Positions 44,226 through 57,183 of a DNA stretch of 64,000 nucleotides are shown piece after piece (within the stretch, counting starts at the first letter, position 1; each line of letters starts with the position of its first letter). The position numbers and the translations under genes were made by a program. The notes beneath the pieces are model-generated. The model saw nothing but the letters and a program-made list of their open reading frames with translations. It was not told the origin of the DNA and searched no databases. Origin of the DNA: Labyrinthula sp. Ha (taxonomy: Eukaryota; Sar; Bigyra; Labyrinthulida; Labyrinthulaceae); assembly GCA_015227615.1 (NCBI GenBank), contig JAALGZ010000042.1, positions 1 to 64,000 on the forward strand. The letters run 5' to 3'.

Positions 44226-47218
44226 TTACAAGACAGAGTAATTCCCTAGGGCAACAGCTCCGCCGTTTTCTCGAAATTGTGAAATTGCGCCTTCATCTTC
44301 AATCATTTCGCTAATTTCACTCTCCGCTGCATGAATAGAGTTGACTTTTGGTCCTTCGATCAAGAGATGCAAACGTTGAGAACCTGCTGTTTTCCTGCCT
44401 TTCGTTCTAAATTCTCCACGAACCATAATTTCAGTGCCTGTCCTATTGGCAACTTGGTTCAACCAAACTTTGTTTGTGACTTGAACACGGACATTTTGTG
44501 GATAATCATTTATATCAATAATTTTCGAAAACCATTCCACCTCTCTCACAACACCTTCTACAATAGCTTCCTTCTTGGATGTGAAAATATCGGCAACTCC
44601 TTGAGATTCAGAGTTAGTTATTCTAGCAGCAGTTTCTCTGGCAATTTGGAAAGGATTTACCTTACGCCTCTTTTTCCTTTTCTTTGTTTTCAACTCTTCA
44701 TCAGAATCATCACTCTTTTCGCTATCAGAAGCACCCTTATCCTTCACCCCAGGTTTTATAAAGCCCAGCTGCTCTCTCTTATCATTCTCGACGGTTTTTT
44801 TCATCTTGCTCTGAACACTTTTTCCTTTTTCTCCTTTTGACAGGAGACCAGATCCTCGATACCCAGAAGACCGAAACATAGCCTCTCCATTCTTTATCTT
44901 TTCTCTAAAAGTATCGCTCAATTGCTTTAAGAACTCCCATTGCTCACCTTGTGTTCTGGTCATTGGATTCTTGCTTTGCGTGAAAGCCTTGACTAGATCA
45001 GGTGCAAACGCTTCATCCTCAGGTGTAAGGAGGGTAATAGAAAGGCCTTGTCTTCTAGCCCTTCCTGTTCTTCCAATCCGATGGATATACTCTTCAATAT
45101 GATTCGGCACATCATAGTTCACCACCATATCTAAATTTGGTACATCTATCCCTCTTCCAGCTACACCAGTGGCAACCAAAATATTTATCGCATTTTCACT
45201 ATCAGAGCGTGCCTTAAACTGAGAAAGGGCGTTCGTTCTATCTTCTTGATCGGAAGCCCCATGAAGTGAGAGACAATCGTATCCAAACTTTTTCAGTCTT
45301 TTAAACAATCTATCCGCCTCATCTTGTTCATTAACAAAAACCAATACTTTTGAGGTACTAAGATTATATTCTAAGCTTGTCTGCTTGCTAAGAGATAAAA
45401 ATAAAATCATAAATACTGATCTCCAGTGTGTACTTCCAGTTTATTTTGAAAGAAAAGACCGAGATATCTTAACAAGACTTGAGTCTTCTCTCGAATGCTT
45501 ACGAGTTCAACTCTTTGTTGGATTAAATTTGAGGCTTTAGTTCTTCCACCAACAGTTACTTCACAGAATCTAAATCTTAATAACTCTTTTGCTAAAGCTT
45601 CAACTTGAGGTGGAAAAGTGGCACTAAACATACTCATCTGTTTATCTGGTCTGACACACTTCATTATTTCCTCAATCTGCGGCAAAAACCCTAAATATAA
45701 CCTACAAATCCGAAAAATACCCTTATCAAAAACACGATCAGCTTCATCTAACACCACAAATGAAACATTTCTTAGAGATAACAATTTCCCTGAATTTCTC
45801 TGAAGAAGTTCAATAACTCTTCCGGGTGTCCCTACAATAACTGTAATATTTTGACTTGATCTTAGAGCACTTATTTGAGCTGAAATATCTGTACCACCAC
45901 AACACTCCAGAAAACTTATTTTCTCTTCAAATGCAGTAAATTGATCCAGAACAGAGCAAATCTGGGCTGAAAGTTCTCGGGAAGGAACAAGAATTAAACC
46001 TCGAACACCAGGATTGTCTCCTCTGTATTTACTAATTTCTAATTGAAATTCTGGATCATTAGCAGAATGTAAATCTGCTTGCCTCATGCGAGTTAGTTCG
46101 CTCTCATTTGATCCAGAGAAAAACTTATTGTAAAACTTCTCAGGATTTATTTCAGTTTCATCCTCCAAATCTTTCAAAACATGCCTGATTAGACTCAATA
46201 CAAAACCAAGAGTCTTTCCAGAGCCAGTTTTAGCTATTACGATGGCATCTCTCCCGCTCATTAAAATCGGAATTGCTTGTTTTTGCACACTCAATGGGGT
46301 CGTCCATCCGTTTTTATTTAGTGCACGCATGATAGAGTCTGAGAGGCCACAATGTGCCCAAGAATCAATCGGACATAAATATGGATCAAACCTGCCTTTC
46401 CCGCTGACTTCTATATCCTCCAAACCTCGTAAATATTTAATGCTATCTTTTGTTGCATTTAGAATGGATGAACCGGGAATATAAATATTTTTTACTACTT
46501 GCCTGTAAGGAAAAAAAGCGTGGTTTTTCTTGTACGTTAGAATTCCTTCATTGCGCTTCTTTTGATTTTTAGACAGTTTAGCAAATTTAAGTTGCTGGTT
46601 TTTCTTCCAGTTAGAAAAAATTGATTCTTCTGGAGATTCAATGTCAATAAATTCTCCTATAATTTTCTTTTTGGAGTGCTCTGGTTTAAGATTTTGCATA
46701 TAAACATCAAATGGATCTTCATCTGAAGTTGGTTTGATGGTTAGAGGTTGATGAATGGAAGCTTTCGAGGATGATTCCAATTTTTTTCTGATTAAAGCGA
46801 GCTTTGAAAGGTGAGTCTTCTTTTCTTGTTGATTAGAAGAGTCAAATAGATTGTTTTGAACCACTGTTTTCTTCCTGGAACTAGAGACCGGCTTTTGTGC
46901 CAATGATGTCGTTTGGTGGTGTTTCTCCTTTTTCTTCCTTAACTTTTCTTTTAAAGACTGAAGCTTGGACATTTTTGACTCTTTTTTCTTCTTTAGCCTT
47001 TCTTTCAAGAGTTTCATCTTCTCTGTCTTTGACTTAGTTTGGGCTAAAGCTTCATTTTTTCCCAAAATTTTACCCTTGATATCATCGAATCCCTTATTTA
47101 GATCCGAAATTTCCAGCTTTGACCTTTTTTCCCTATGAGAATGAGTGGAGGTGCCACAAGAATCAACCATTGAAGACTGTTTTCTTTTTCTTTCGATGTC
47201 CTCTTCCTTTGATGACAT
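44226..47218 (-). CDS. PRP5: PRP5/DDX46 spliceosomal DEAD-box helicase
   Basis: Three exons (47218-45721, 45690-45417, 45387-44226) give 977 residues; the introns are 30 nt (45691-45720) and 29 nt (45388-45416). The DEAD-box core has Walker A AKTGSGKT at 329-336, DEAD at 491-494, SAT in MFSATFPP, VAGRGIDVP and HRIGRTGRA. PRP5-specific context is strong: DPFDVYM near 169, a long basic N-terminal coiled region, FFPYRQVVKNIYI before the Q motif, VTVGGRTKASN, SLHGASDQEDR, and a C-terminal domain with INDYPQNVRVQVTNKVWLNQV and LHLLIEGP as in DDX46. PRP5 remodels U2 snRNP and checks branch-site pairing. The helicase core would be split or extended without both splices. Confidence 0.93.
45388..45416 (-). 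other. 29-nt intron in PRP5 gene
   Basis: Phase 2 intron, GTATTT...CTCTTAG on the minus strand. It joins the two helicase lobes, which otherwise lie in different frames. Confidence 0.9.
45691..45720 (-). other. 30-nt in-frame intron hidden in open frame
   Basis: GTATTT...TTTAG on the minus strand. It is a multiple of three and has no in-frame stop, so it reads through as ten extra residues (IFRICRLYLG) directly after the DEAD motif region. Removal leaves VFDKGFLPQIEEIM, matching the PRP5 family. Confidence 0.85.
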
Positions 47219-47890
47219 TTGGAATCCCTGGTAATGTAATATTGTGTTCTAATGAACACTATCGGTTAAGTTAGGGGATTAGTTTTCAGGTCATTCTTAT
47301 TGTTTAATCCTTTCACTCTATGGGCAATTTAACTCTTTGCTTAAATAAATAAAAAAAATACATATTTTAATGAAAAACAACATAAACACAGAGCCTGTAT
47401 CTGAGCTCAAAGTGATTGAAAAAAAGAAAATAACCGTAGAGCAAGATGAATTGATCCTATACTGGCGATCTGCATCAGAAGCAATGCTCGAAGTTTTCAA
47501 AGCGAGTTTGTCATTGTTTTAAGTGGTGAAATATTTTTTCTTGTTGTTTTTCAGAGGAAAAAAACATATAGAATCATTGATTAAAGAGAAAAGTTGTTGA
47601 GATGGCGCAACATAAGCTCTCTCGCTTCGGGTAACATATTACATCTTAGCTCAAGGCTGGTAAGTATGTTTTTATGTTTTGTCAATTTAACACGGTGGCC
47701 ATGAAGTCCAGGCAAGTACAGCTGAAAGAAGATTTCTCTGTGAACTGCAGGCAGACGAACTTAAGACGATTGGGTACAAGAATCTAGCAGATATTGCAGT
47801 AACTGCTTTTGAGCTTAGCTCACATTCTTAATTTATGGTTCTTAGTTTTTCGAGAATTTATTTTTTAAATATAATTAAAAAACTGTCTTC

Positions 47891-48267
47891 AAGCGAACAA
47901 GCACTAAGACTCTAAGCTTTAAGGATATAATCAAAAATGCACAGGACTGTGTAATAGGAGGAGTTTTTTATGGATTATCTTTTATAATGCCAAAGGTATT
48001 GTATTTTCAGAGGTTAGTACCAATGAGCACAATAAAATGTACTCTGGTTTGGTGCATATTTATAACATACATCGCTTAGCAAATTTTATCTTCGTGGGCA
48101 TGTATTCTATCGGTTTCGATTGCTTTGAGAAAATTGTGGATTTAGAAAGTAAACTAAATAAAGACCAATATATGGATGAAGTGCTTCATGGTATAAACGA
48201 CTTTTGTCTGGATAAAGTTGGAGCTATCATGCCACATGGTTCAATTACTCTGGGTAACCCTACTTAG
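47891..48267 (+). pseudogene. Possible decayed or very short-exon gene, membrane protein
   Basis: A frame from 47891 encodes a hydrophobic stretch with DCVIGGVFYGLSFIMPKV. From about 48040 an overlapping second frame continues with FVGMYSIGFDCFEKIVDLE and runs to a TAG at 48267. The pattern (glycine-rich membrane segments, then an acidic loop and another glycine-containing segment) is faintly like Tim17/22/23 proteins. No clean 28-31-nt splice joins the frames; one 41-nt possibility exists. Decay or an unusual intron are both open. Confidence 0.3.
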
Positions 48268-51200
48268 GTACGTGGATCGTATAAACCTATGTGCGTGAAA
48301 CATTTATCAAAATCCTGTGCGAGTGCTACAGGGGGTAGAGCTGATTTACTAATCAAATAGTCCAGGCTCAAACTATGAAAATACATCCAAGATCTTTTTT
48401 AAAATATAATGCTCCTTAGATACACAGTTGCAGAGGAAAACCAAAAATTTTTACACTGTGCAACAGCAAGAACATCTAAAAAATATAGAAAAAAGAAAGC
48501 AAAGTCCAGAGAAATATAAAAAAGAGGGTTTTCACATTTATCCAACAGTGTTGTGAATGATGTTACTGTAAGATTAAAGGATGTAGACAACCCTCATTGA
48601 ACCCTGAGAAATGTGCATTTGAACAACATGTTGCGTGATATCAAATTACAGTGGAGGAATAGATCAAGTTAACGTTGAAAAATATAAAAATTCTACTGCC
48701 AAGCTTTATGGTATTTCTACACAAAATTCCAGGTGATGCCGGCAGAGGCACAACATGTTCATGGCTGCTCAATCAGCTTCAGCGGATATTATAATATTGT
48801 TGTCATAGAGAAGTAAACATAGGGTCAAAATATTTTTACCTTGTGCTAAAAACCAAAGAAAATCTGCAGCTGGAATGTAGTTCATTAAACCTTGTGGAAT
48901 CTGAACACTCTGTGTCGCAATCTTGAGTGTTCTAGCATAAAAAAAAGATGGGAAATGTTTAGATAAGACTCATTTGCTTCTAGTATGGGGCCTAGACAAA
49001 TAACTACTTACAGAAGCAGCAATGAATTATCTTATGAGAGTAATAGGTATGGTGTCGACCTTACTAGATTTTAATACTGGGACTCCAAGTTCTCATGAGA
49101 CAAATGCTCCAAGGAAGTAAGAAGTAATGTACTTCATATCATTTAATCCATTTATGAATAAAAAAAAAGAAGCCCAATAGTGAATAAAAATGACCCAAAC
49201 CACATGAAACTGTTTGGAGACTTATAGACCCATTCCTAAAATTTCCCACAAGAACTTCTCAGACGTGGACATGTTACTAACACAAAATCATAAATCATCC
49301 ATGTTGTCATCACGGAAGAGTGAAACTCGAAAAAGCTCAACTAGAAACAGATAAAAGAAATTTAAGTCTTTTAAGCCCATTTTAATCATCTATACTACAT
49401 CCAAAATTAAACAAGTTAATAGTTGCTATAAATAAGTTTCCTCATATACCTTCATATTTAGTTATTGATTTACTTCTTACCTAATAAAACATGAACATCT
49501 ACCCCTATGCCCCATGTAAAAGCTAAAACTTTAAAGAGACTAAAGTGGTCTAGAGTTGCTTCTTACAAAACGGTAGTCCTGGCATTTCACCTACATTACT
49601 TAAAATCTGGTGACAATAGTCTGTCTTTGTTTGAATGTTTTATCTCCTTTTACATATACATATATGGATGTTTATTCTAAATTGATTTTCTTCCTTTTAT
49701 ATTTATGTAAGTTTCTGTTTTGACTATATTTTTATTTGCACTTTCTTGCTTCAAATTACCCGCGTTCAATGTGTACATATTTTTTCGTATTATATTTTCA
49801 AATGTTAAAAACTATGAACCACAATATTCTATATCAAATTCAATGCGGTTTCACTTTAATTCCCAATTCACTGGTTGTCATAATCGTGAATTGACTTAGC
49901 TTATCCTATCTAAAAACTATAGTATTGGTTCTCTGTCTCCTCTTTGCGAATTACTCTAGCATTCTTTGAGGGTTTTTTTCAAATTTTTAACCTCCTTTGG
50001 TTGTGAGTTAATTACTATGTGAACTACATATTCCGAAGAATATCAGTTTTTACATCGAAAGTCAGATGTTTCATATAATTACCTCTCTTGTGAAGCTTAA
50101 CACTTCTTCATATGATGCCCTAAATGATCAATTATAGCCTGAATCTAGTGAAGATTCATAAAATGTTTCTAGTTTGTATAATCTGGCCCGTTATTCGTAT
50201 ACTTATGTTTTGATGGGGTATTAAGCTTAAGTATCAGAGGATAAATTGGTCATTAGAATCCTCATTTGTTTGTCAATGATGACTTTTGGTCAATTTAGAC
50301 GGCAATTTGGTCCTACTTTGTGGAATATTTTCTCTTTTATATTGATATATGTTCTGTTTGATGTATATTTTGAACTGTATTTAACGGTGAATGCATCGAA
50401 GAATTTTTTGCTTGTGCATTTTAATCTTTCATCACATGCGTGATTACTAGATCTGGCATGAGAGCTAAACTTTTTTCATAGAACATGTATATTTTTAGGG
50501 ATTAGAATATTATACCTTTAATATATCATGCTTCTTGTTTCTCAATAATGACCTCAACCTATTATTGTTCTATTCCATCAATACTAATCTTAATGATTTT
50601 TATAATCGGCAATTCAATTCATCCAATCAGAAAAAGTGGTTTTTAGCAGACCAGTCTATTAAGTGTTTATTTCATAAGTTTTGAGGGAGATTTTGTGGTA
50701 GGATTCAAAATTGAATAGTGCAAAATCTATTTCTAAGCAACTCTGAAACAATTTTTATATGGGTTAATTCTCATATCTCCCTAATTATACGAAGTTTGTA
50801 TTGATAATTTTTGCTAATCAGGGTTGAATCAATACTATTTTATGAGACTCAAAACCTTATATTTATTACTGGTAGCCTAAATATAAATTAGTCCAAATAT
50901 TTTTTTCTATTTTAACCATTGTATACCCCAATTAGTGGGAGTTTTCAAGGTTTCCATCTAATACCAACGGACTTGTAACGTAGTCACGTTCTGCACATAT
51001 CAAATTATTGGCTGCAATGATATCATACAGGACATTATGAATAAATTTACATGTCACTGAATATTTATTCTTCGCCACGAATAATTAAATAAAAATATTT
51101 TATTTTAATGTTTTAGAGAAACACCTAGTTAACAATTGAAGCTTAGTTTAAAGATAGATATGTGGAATTTGGTTTATGTGATAAATGTTCGTGAACTAAT

Positions 51201-52874
51201 TACGTTTTGGAATTATTAAAAAACATTTTTCACTAACTAACATTTACAATTTATCATGAGGTAAGTTAGATAACTTATTTTAAATATAACCAATATTAAC
51301 ACCCCTAAAATTTACTTGCATGTGGCGTATCGGATTTAAATTACACCTTAACAAACAAGCAACATATTATTTGAATTAGAGCATCTTTTCAAAAGTCTAC
51401 CTAAGAATCTACCTGGGACTTTGCATATAAAACCTATATATATATAAAAGAAAAAACGAAAAGTGATTATAGTACAGGATTTGTGCTTTGGTAAAACTTA
51501 TAATAGGGTTGTTTCAGTGATATGATACTGAATAATTTGGGCTTTTGGGATGTTTATTTAAAACTGTAAGCTATCATAATATTTTGGTCTTAATGACCAG
51601 GTTTCTTACGAGTACAAAGATGTAAGAATCTAATCATGATCAGGAAGTTTTCTTCATAACTTTTTTTCACACAGATAGGAGCGAAGAACAAACTTAAAAT
51701 TCAAATAATAAGGGCCATGAATTAACATGTTATCGTGGATGTAACACAATATTAAAATAGTACTAGATCCTGTCGAAAACTTACTTGGTGGTAACAACAT
51801 TGCAATAATAGAATAGATAATTGCCGCAGAAACAAGTTTATTTATATATATTAGCATCATGTATGCTAAAAGAGTTCAACTTCAGACAAGAAAACTGTAA
51901 GAATAACTTCCTTTGTGCCTCCGAAGCAAAACTCGATGCATTATAGATATATATTCGATGTAAGAATAAAATCAGAAAATAAATTTGGCAAAAGAACATT
52001 TATCCTCTCAGAATATTTATTAGCCATTGACATTATCGTGCACCGGTTGTTTTTTCTTATCTAGGAATGCAAAATGGGTCCTGATCGTAGAGTTTTACAG
52101 ACTTTTGAAGATTTTGGGTGACAAAGTGGGTCCGGGTGCACCTCATCTAGGGGTCCAGCTAAATGAAGCTTAAGAATATTTACTTATTACCCGTTGCAAT
52201 ACTTATCGAACGATTCTGATTATCCTACTCTCAATTGTTTAGAATCACAAAATAGAGCTGCATGGTCAGAGAAACGCTTTAATAATTGAACCATATGACA
52301 GCCAGAACAAGATTACCCTATGACTCAATGATACTCTGAGAATACTTGTACTCAGAAATATATTTCCTGAGAATCAATGTTCTGGCCAATACTTTTATTG
52401 GATTCAAATATTGAGAAGGCTAACCTCGTGGGTCACATTGCTATGCACTCAGATAATATTCACGATAAGATCAAATTCCACTCAAAGTGGCTGGAAAGAA
52501 CCTTGATATCACTCACAGTAAACTCAAAATATTTTAAACTTCGTTTATAGATCATGATAATTCCAAGCAAAATCCCTGCTGATTATCACTATTACCATTA
52601 ACTTCACGACCAGCTAAGAACTTTCTAACAAAAAAAACGCCAATAAAAATGTGTAAAGCCAAATTTCCATAGTTAGCGTTAAGTAAAATAGAGGAGATAC
52701 AGTAACGGGCTTAGTTGGATAGTAATTAGTTTGCCCTGGGTACTCTACTATCAAACTCAAAATACTTAATACGATATGGATTATCCATGATCTATGACAC
52801 CTATGAATTCAAATCCAGGGTTTGCTCTCTATATTCAGATAGCTGTTTCTTGAGCTGGGTATCCTGACATAGCC

Positions 52875-53090
52875 ATGCAAAATCTTGACATATCTTGCGA
52901 GACTCGATCACTCGGGGAAATTACAAATGAAGTTAAAGATTCAAATTGTATAACCACAGTTCAATCACGGTGTAAGAATGTTCTAATGTTTCAATGTATA
53001 TCATGTCACAGTTATCGGGTACAGATTAGAGGATATGTAAGTTTTCACCTTTTTGCAAAAGTGCCAAAGTTATCTTTCTATCTGGATTAA
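52875..53090 (+). pseudogene. Possible Sm/LSm-like remnant
   Basis: The 71-residue frame has SCETRSLGE followed about 15 residues later by NC, then QIRG, in the order of Sm motif 1 and the Sm2 RG of SmD3/LSm4-type proteins. Similarity is weak and the N-terminal beta strand expected in Sm folds is not clear. If real, it is a diverged or decayed copy. Confidence 0.22.
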
Positions 53091-54169
53091 TATCTCACTG
53101 TGAATAGACAGAAGAAGAGACCAGGTTACCAGGACCTGAATTGCAAACACGGGATTTGAAACTTGAAAGGCTCAGGCGGAGCTTGAGTATAAGTTTTTCA
53201 GTCAATTTCATGACCATACAGGCATTTCTTATACGATTCCAGTGTTCATCTTTTTGTGCATCGTGAAAGGAGGATATAACTTTGTATTATAGCTCTGAGA
53301 GTTACTCACTCTGTTGTATGAGCTAGAATAAGGGTGGTATTTAGGGAAGAAATTGACCAGAAGAAGAGACCAGGAGCAGCTTCGGACGCAATATAGGAGT
53401 TTCTATTTTTTGCAGTTGGTCATTTTATTCCATTTGTGTTTTGGCTTTTCTTCTCCGGTTCTGTGCTTTTCGAAAGTATTCTTTCCCCATAGTATCTTTC
53501 TGATTCCTTATGAGTTGCATCTACTGTAACTTGGTTGTTTCTTCAGCTGGAATATTCCTTCTAGGATCTTTTTTATCACAGTGTAGAGCTTGGTATTAGT
53601 GGTGAGGACATTGTTAGTGTCTCTGCTTATATCCCCAATAGAGTTTCTTTCAATCCAACTACATTTTCTTAAATTTTTAAACGTGTCAGAAAACCTTTTA
53701 TTTCACGATTTTTGTTTTATCTTTCTTTAATTTCGTTTATCATTTTTGTTAGTTGGATGGTCAAGCTGTCAAAGTCTTGTTTTTTCAGAGAGGTACTTAT
53801 AGTACTTTGAATATTTTAGTTTTCGCACCTTGCTTAACCGGTTCACTAGAAATAGGTATACCCCATATAGGCTCTGTCTTTTAATTCTTAGTTAGTAGGC
53901 GGCTTGTTTTCTTTACCTTTTATCCCGTTTTCTGAAGTTTTTGTTTATTATCTTGACTTTTTTAACTTAGAGAAAATATTCGAGTAGACGCTAGTGTTAA
54001 TAAGAACGCAGACAAATATTATATATCTATACTTGGTTTGTTGAGCGTATTTACAGTTCTGGGCTTGAGAGCCACTCGAATACCTCTTTGAGATAGCTTT
54101 ACAAAGCAAAAGCAAATATATAGTTTCGCGCAACAAAAGGACTTTACTTAAAGTTAAGGGTTGGGACAA

Positions 54170-54207
<38 letters not shown>

Positions 54208-54216
54208 ATATATATC
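54170..54216. repeat. Compound (AT)n-(GA)n-(TA)n microsatellite
   Basis: Alternating TA repeats, then about twelve GA units, then TA repeats again over 47 bp. Confidence 0.9.
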
Positions 54217-55069
54217 CAGCAATACAACAATCAGTTAATAACAGGCCTAAAAAAGACGAGTTTGTTCGTGTAGCTTGTAGCTTTCCTCGAATATCCAGCA
54301 TTGATGTTGTCGCAGATAGCTTTAGCGTCCCTCGTGTTGTGTTTCTTGTAACATTCTCCCAGTTTATGTATTAGATGTTTATGTTTTCCTCCACCTACTC
54401 CTGACAGGGCGCATGAACCATCCAGTTATCAGTTTTCCTCTTTTACCAATATTGAGAACCAACTCCTGTTTTCTGGTCCTACTCGTGGATGTGCTCAGTA
54501 ATCTTGTTTGAAGTTCGTTGCTTTCAAAAGTAGCTGCACACTCAGAATTTTCAGACCATTTTCGCAGAACCATCTTCCTGGTGGAGGACTGAAATCCTGC
54601 CAAGGTAGCTTCTATCTACTTGAGTTTTTTTTTCTTGTAGCAAAAGTATATCTGTATTCAGTTGTTCCAACAACAAAAGTATTTCTCTGAGTTTGATGAC
54701 AATAAGAACACCAATATTTTGGTATGAGGTTTATTTCTTTTTACGTGATTGATTCATCTACACTAGGCACCAGTAGACCAAGAGACTTGTCATCTCGCGT
54801 TGAATCATATGCATTAATGCTTTTCCATATTGTGATTTCTGTCCTAAAATTTGATAAGAAAACAAACTTTAATCCCTGGGAATGGCAAACGAGCAATTGC
54901 CCAAAATTTTGCTATGCCAGAAACTATGAAACGAAACTTGTGTATTTTAATTATATATTGATTTCATGTAATATCTCAACTTAATGAACCCAAGTGTAAG
55001 TCTAGGAGGAGAAAGATTAATACATATTCAACCTATTTTGTGTCAAAGATTCGTTGTTGGCACAGTGTA

Positions 55070-57183
55070 ATGGATAAATCGTATTGCGAAGTAACAAAAT
55101 CTACTAGTAAGTATTTTTTTGGTATTATTCTATTAGTTATGCTCGGTTTGCTGCTTTTTCTCTTTATAACTGCTTTCTTAAGCTCAGACTTTAATTCTTC
55201 CCAGTTACCAGGTAAAGGAATTGAGCACACAGTGTCCAATCCCTTCAATTCACAACATCCAGAGGCCCAACCTATAGCAAGAGATCCTTCTTATACCTGT
55301 AGAGAAGAACTAAATGTTGAATTTTTGTTTCCGCATGTAACCTTTCCGGTACCTTAATGTTTAGTTCGATAAAGCAGGTGGGAGAACACTTGGATCTACC
55401 TTTGATGAAAACTTTTCTCTTTTCATGCAATATAAATTTATTTCCTCTATTCAAAGGTCAAGAAAACACAGATACACCATGTATAATGGGCACAGGTATT
55501 TGGGAGAAATATTAAGGAGAAAAAATTGCTCAGATTGGGGAGAAGAAACACCAACGAAGGATCAAGTCTTTGATGCAATTGAAAAGTGTAAAGGTGCTCG
55601 AAATGGCGTCTGTCAGCAATGGATTTTTCGTCTACATGAGCCAATGATGAGAAGTTTATCATCGTTCTATACAATCACTGGAAGAAAGGATAATGACAAT
55701 CACTTTACATGTGACCCAAAGAACCCAATTCGAAAAAGGATGAAAGGTGTTTCATTTACTTTTGAAGATTTTTCTGAATTTGACAAAACCGAAAGAGAAA
55801 AGTGTTATTTACATAATCAAAATTTACATCTGAAGTATTTAACTTATGGTTTAATTGATGACAAGAGCTCAGATGAGGAAAAGCTGCAGTTTGCAAAAGA
55901 AATTTTACTGAGATTAGATTGGTTTTCTATTCTTGAATATGCTGAAGAATCACTTGATCTATTTGAACCAGAGCTTGGTCTTGAAATTTTAAGCTATCAT
56001 TCTGCATTTAACTATAACAAATATGAAAAAGAGCTGTCAAAGTATTCACAAAAAGCTAGAGATGCACTTTTTGAGCTTAATTACCTTGATATCAAATTAT
56101 ATGACTTCGCGAAGGAATTATTTTATGCAAGATTAGATAAACATAAACCTGAAAAAAGGTTTTTGAGTACTCTAAAAGAGTTGTTTGTTGGGATAAAGTG
56201 TCACCTAAATCTGGAGAAATAGTTACAATACATGATTTAACTGGGTTTGAGAAGCAAACCACTTTATGCAGTAAACTTGGAGGATGCTTAGTTCAAACTG
56301 AAGTATGAGAGAATGCAGATTTACAGATCTTTGAGGATAAGAAAGAATGTGTTGCAGATTTTCTTATCATTGGAACAAGAAAAGGAGGATCTACAAGTTT
56401 GTATATGTATTTAAGCAAGCACGAGCAAATCATACCTGTCAAGGTTAACATAGAAAGAGAAGAGCAAGTTGGAGAATTATTCTATTTTCGTGATGCTAAA
56501 GCGAAATCAAGAAAAGGTTATAATGAAGCTTTCTTGAAGGAATTTAAACGGGATCAAAATATTTTTGATCCAAGTTTTTATTTAACAGGAGAAAGCTCTG
56601 TAGATCTTTCCGCAAACTTAGAAGCACCAAATTTGTTAAGAACTATGTGCAAGAATAGACTAAGAAAAATTTACTTGGTTCGGGATCCAGTTAAAAGAAT
56701 AATTTCACTGATGAAAATGCAAAAAAGTAATAAAAGGTTTCCTTTTGATAAAGCTGAAGTCGCGCAAGAAAAAGCTATAGAAAATGATTTGCTGCAGTTT
56801 CAGCAGCACCTAAAATTATCAAACAATGAGGAAAGTTTATTTAGGCAGGGTTATGAAAATAGTATCTGGGAATCACTTTATGTTATCCACTTAGAAAGAT
56901 GGTTAAAATATTTCCACCAACAGGATGTTCTTGTCCTCAAGAGCGCAGACTTTTTTCATGACACCAAAAAAGGTCTTTTATTTATTTTTCTTAGTATTTA
57001 GATTTTACAAAGAGTTTTTGATCATCTCATTCTTGATTCTTCGTTACTTAATTTGACTACTCTAGGTGAAAAAAGTATAACCAAGCTCCAGATTCAGATA
57101 CTGCAATATCCTCATCACTAAGAAAAAATCTTAATGAACTGTTCTTGCCTTACAATGAAGTAATTGAAAAAAAACAAATCTAA
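55070..57183 (+). CDS. Sulfotransferase-like type II membrane protein (gene model incomplete)
   Basis: Probable exons are 55070-55348, 55534-56166, 56199-56302, 56327-56972, 57002-57065 and 57092-57183, plus 55378-55495. An N-terminal signal anchor (about residues 16-38) suggests a Golgi enzyme. The PAPS-binding 5' loop reads IIGTRKGGSTSLYMYLSKH, the 3' motif KIYLVRDPVKRIISL, followed by ERWLKYFHQQDVLVL; the C-terminal exons supply VFDHLIL and SLRKNLNELFLPYNE, typical of HNK/heparan-type sulfotransferases. Intron lengths (29, 38, 32, 24, 29, 26) vary more than in other genes here. Five of six junctions keep frame; the one at 56973-57001 is off by one base after a run of six A, so this is either a sequencing error, a different splice or an early pseudogene. 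Confidence 0.65.

Larger units (their letters stand above)
47219..55069. other. Long gene-poor region with possible decayed genes
   Basis: About 7.8 kb without long frames. Protein-like pieces at 47891-48267 and 52875-53090, and a microsatellite at 54170-54216, are listed separately. The rest is unremarkable AT-rich DNA. Confidence 0.4.

Noticed and set aside
47590-47830. Short gene starting MAQHKLSRF near 47603
   Set aside because: Several frames look mildly protein-like, but no splice with local intron features joins them and no family was recognised.
15184-57183. Ciliate-type reassigned stop codons, suggested by tiny introns
   Set aside because: TAA, TAG and TGA all end well-supported genes here and none appears inside conserved domains.
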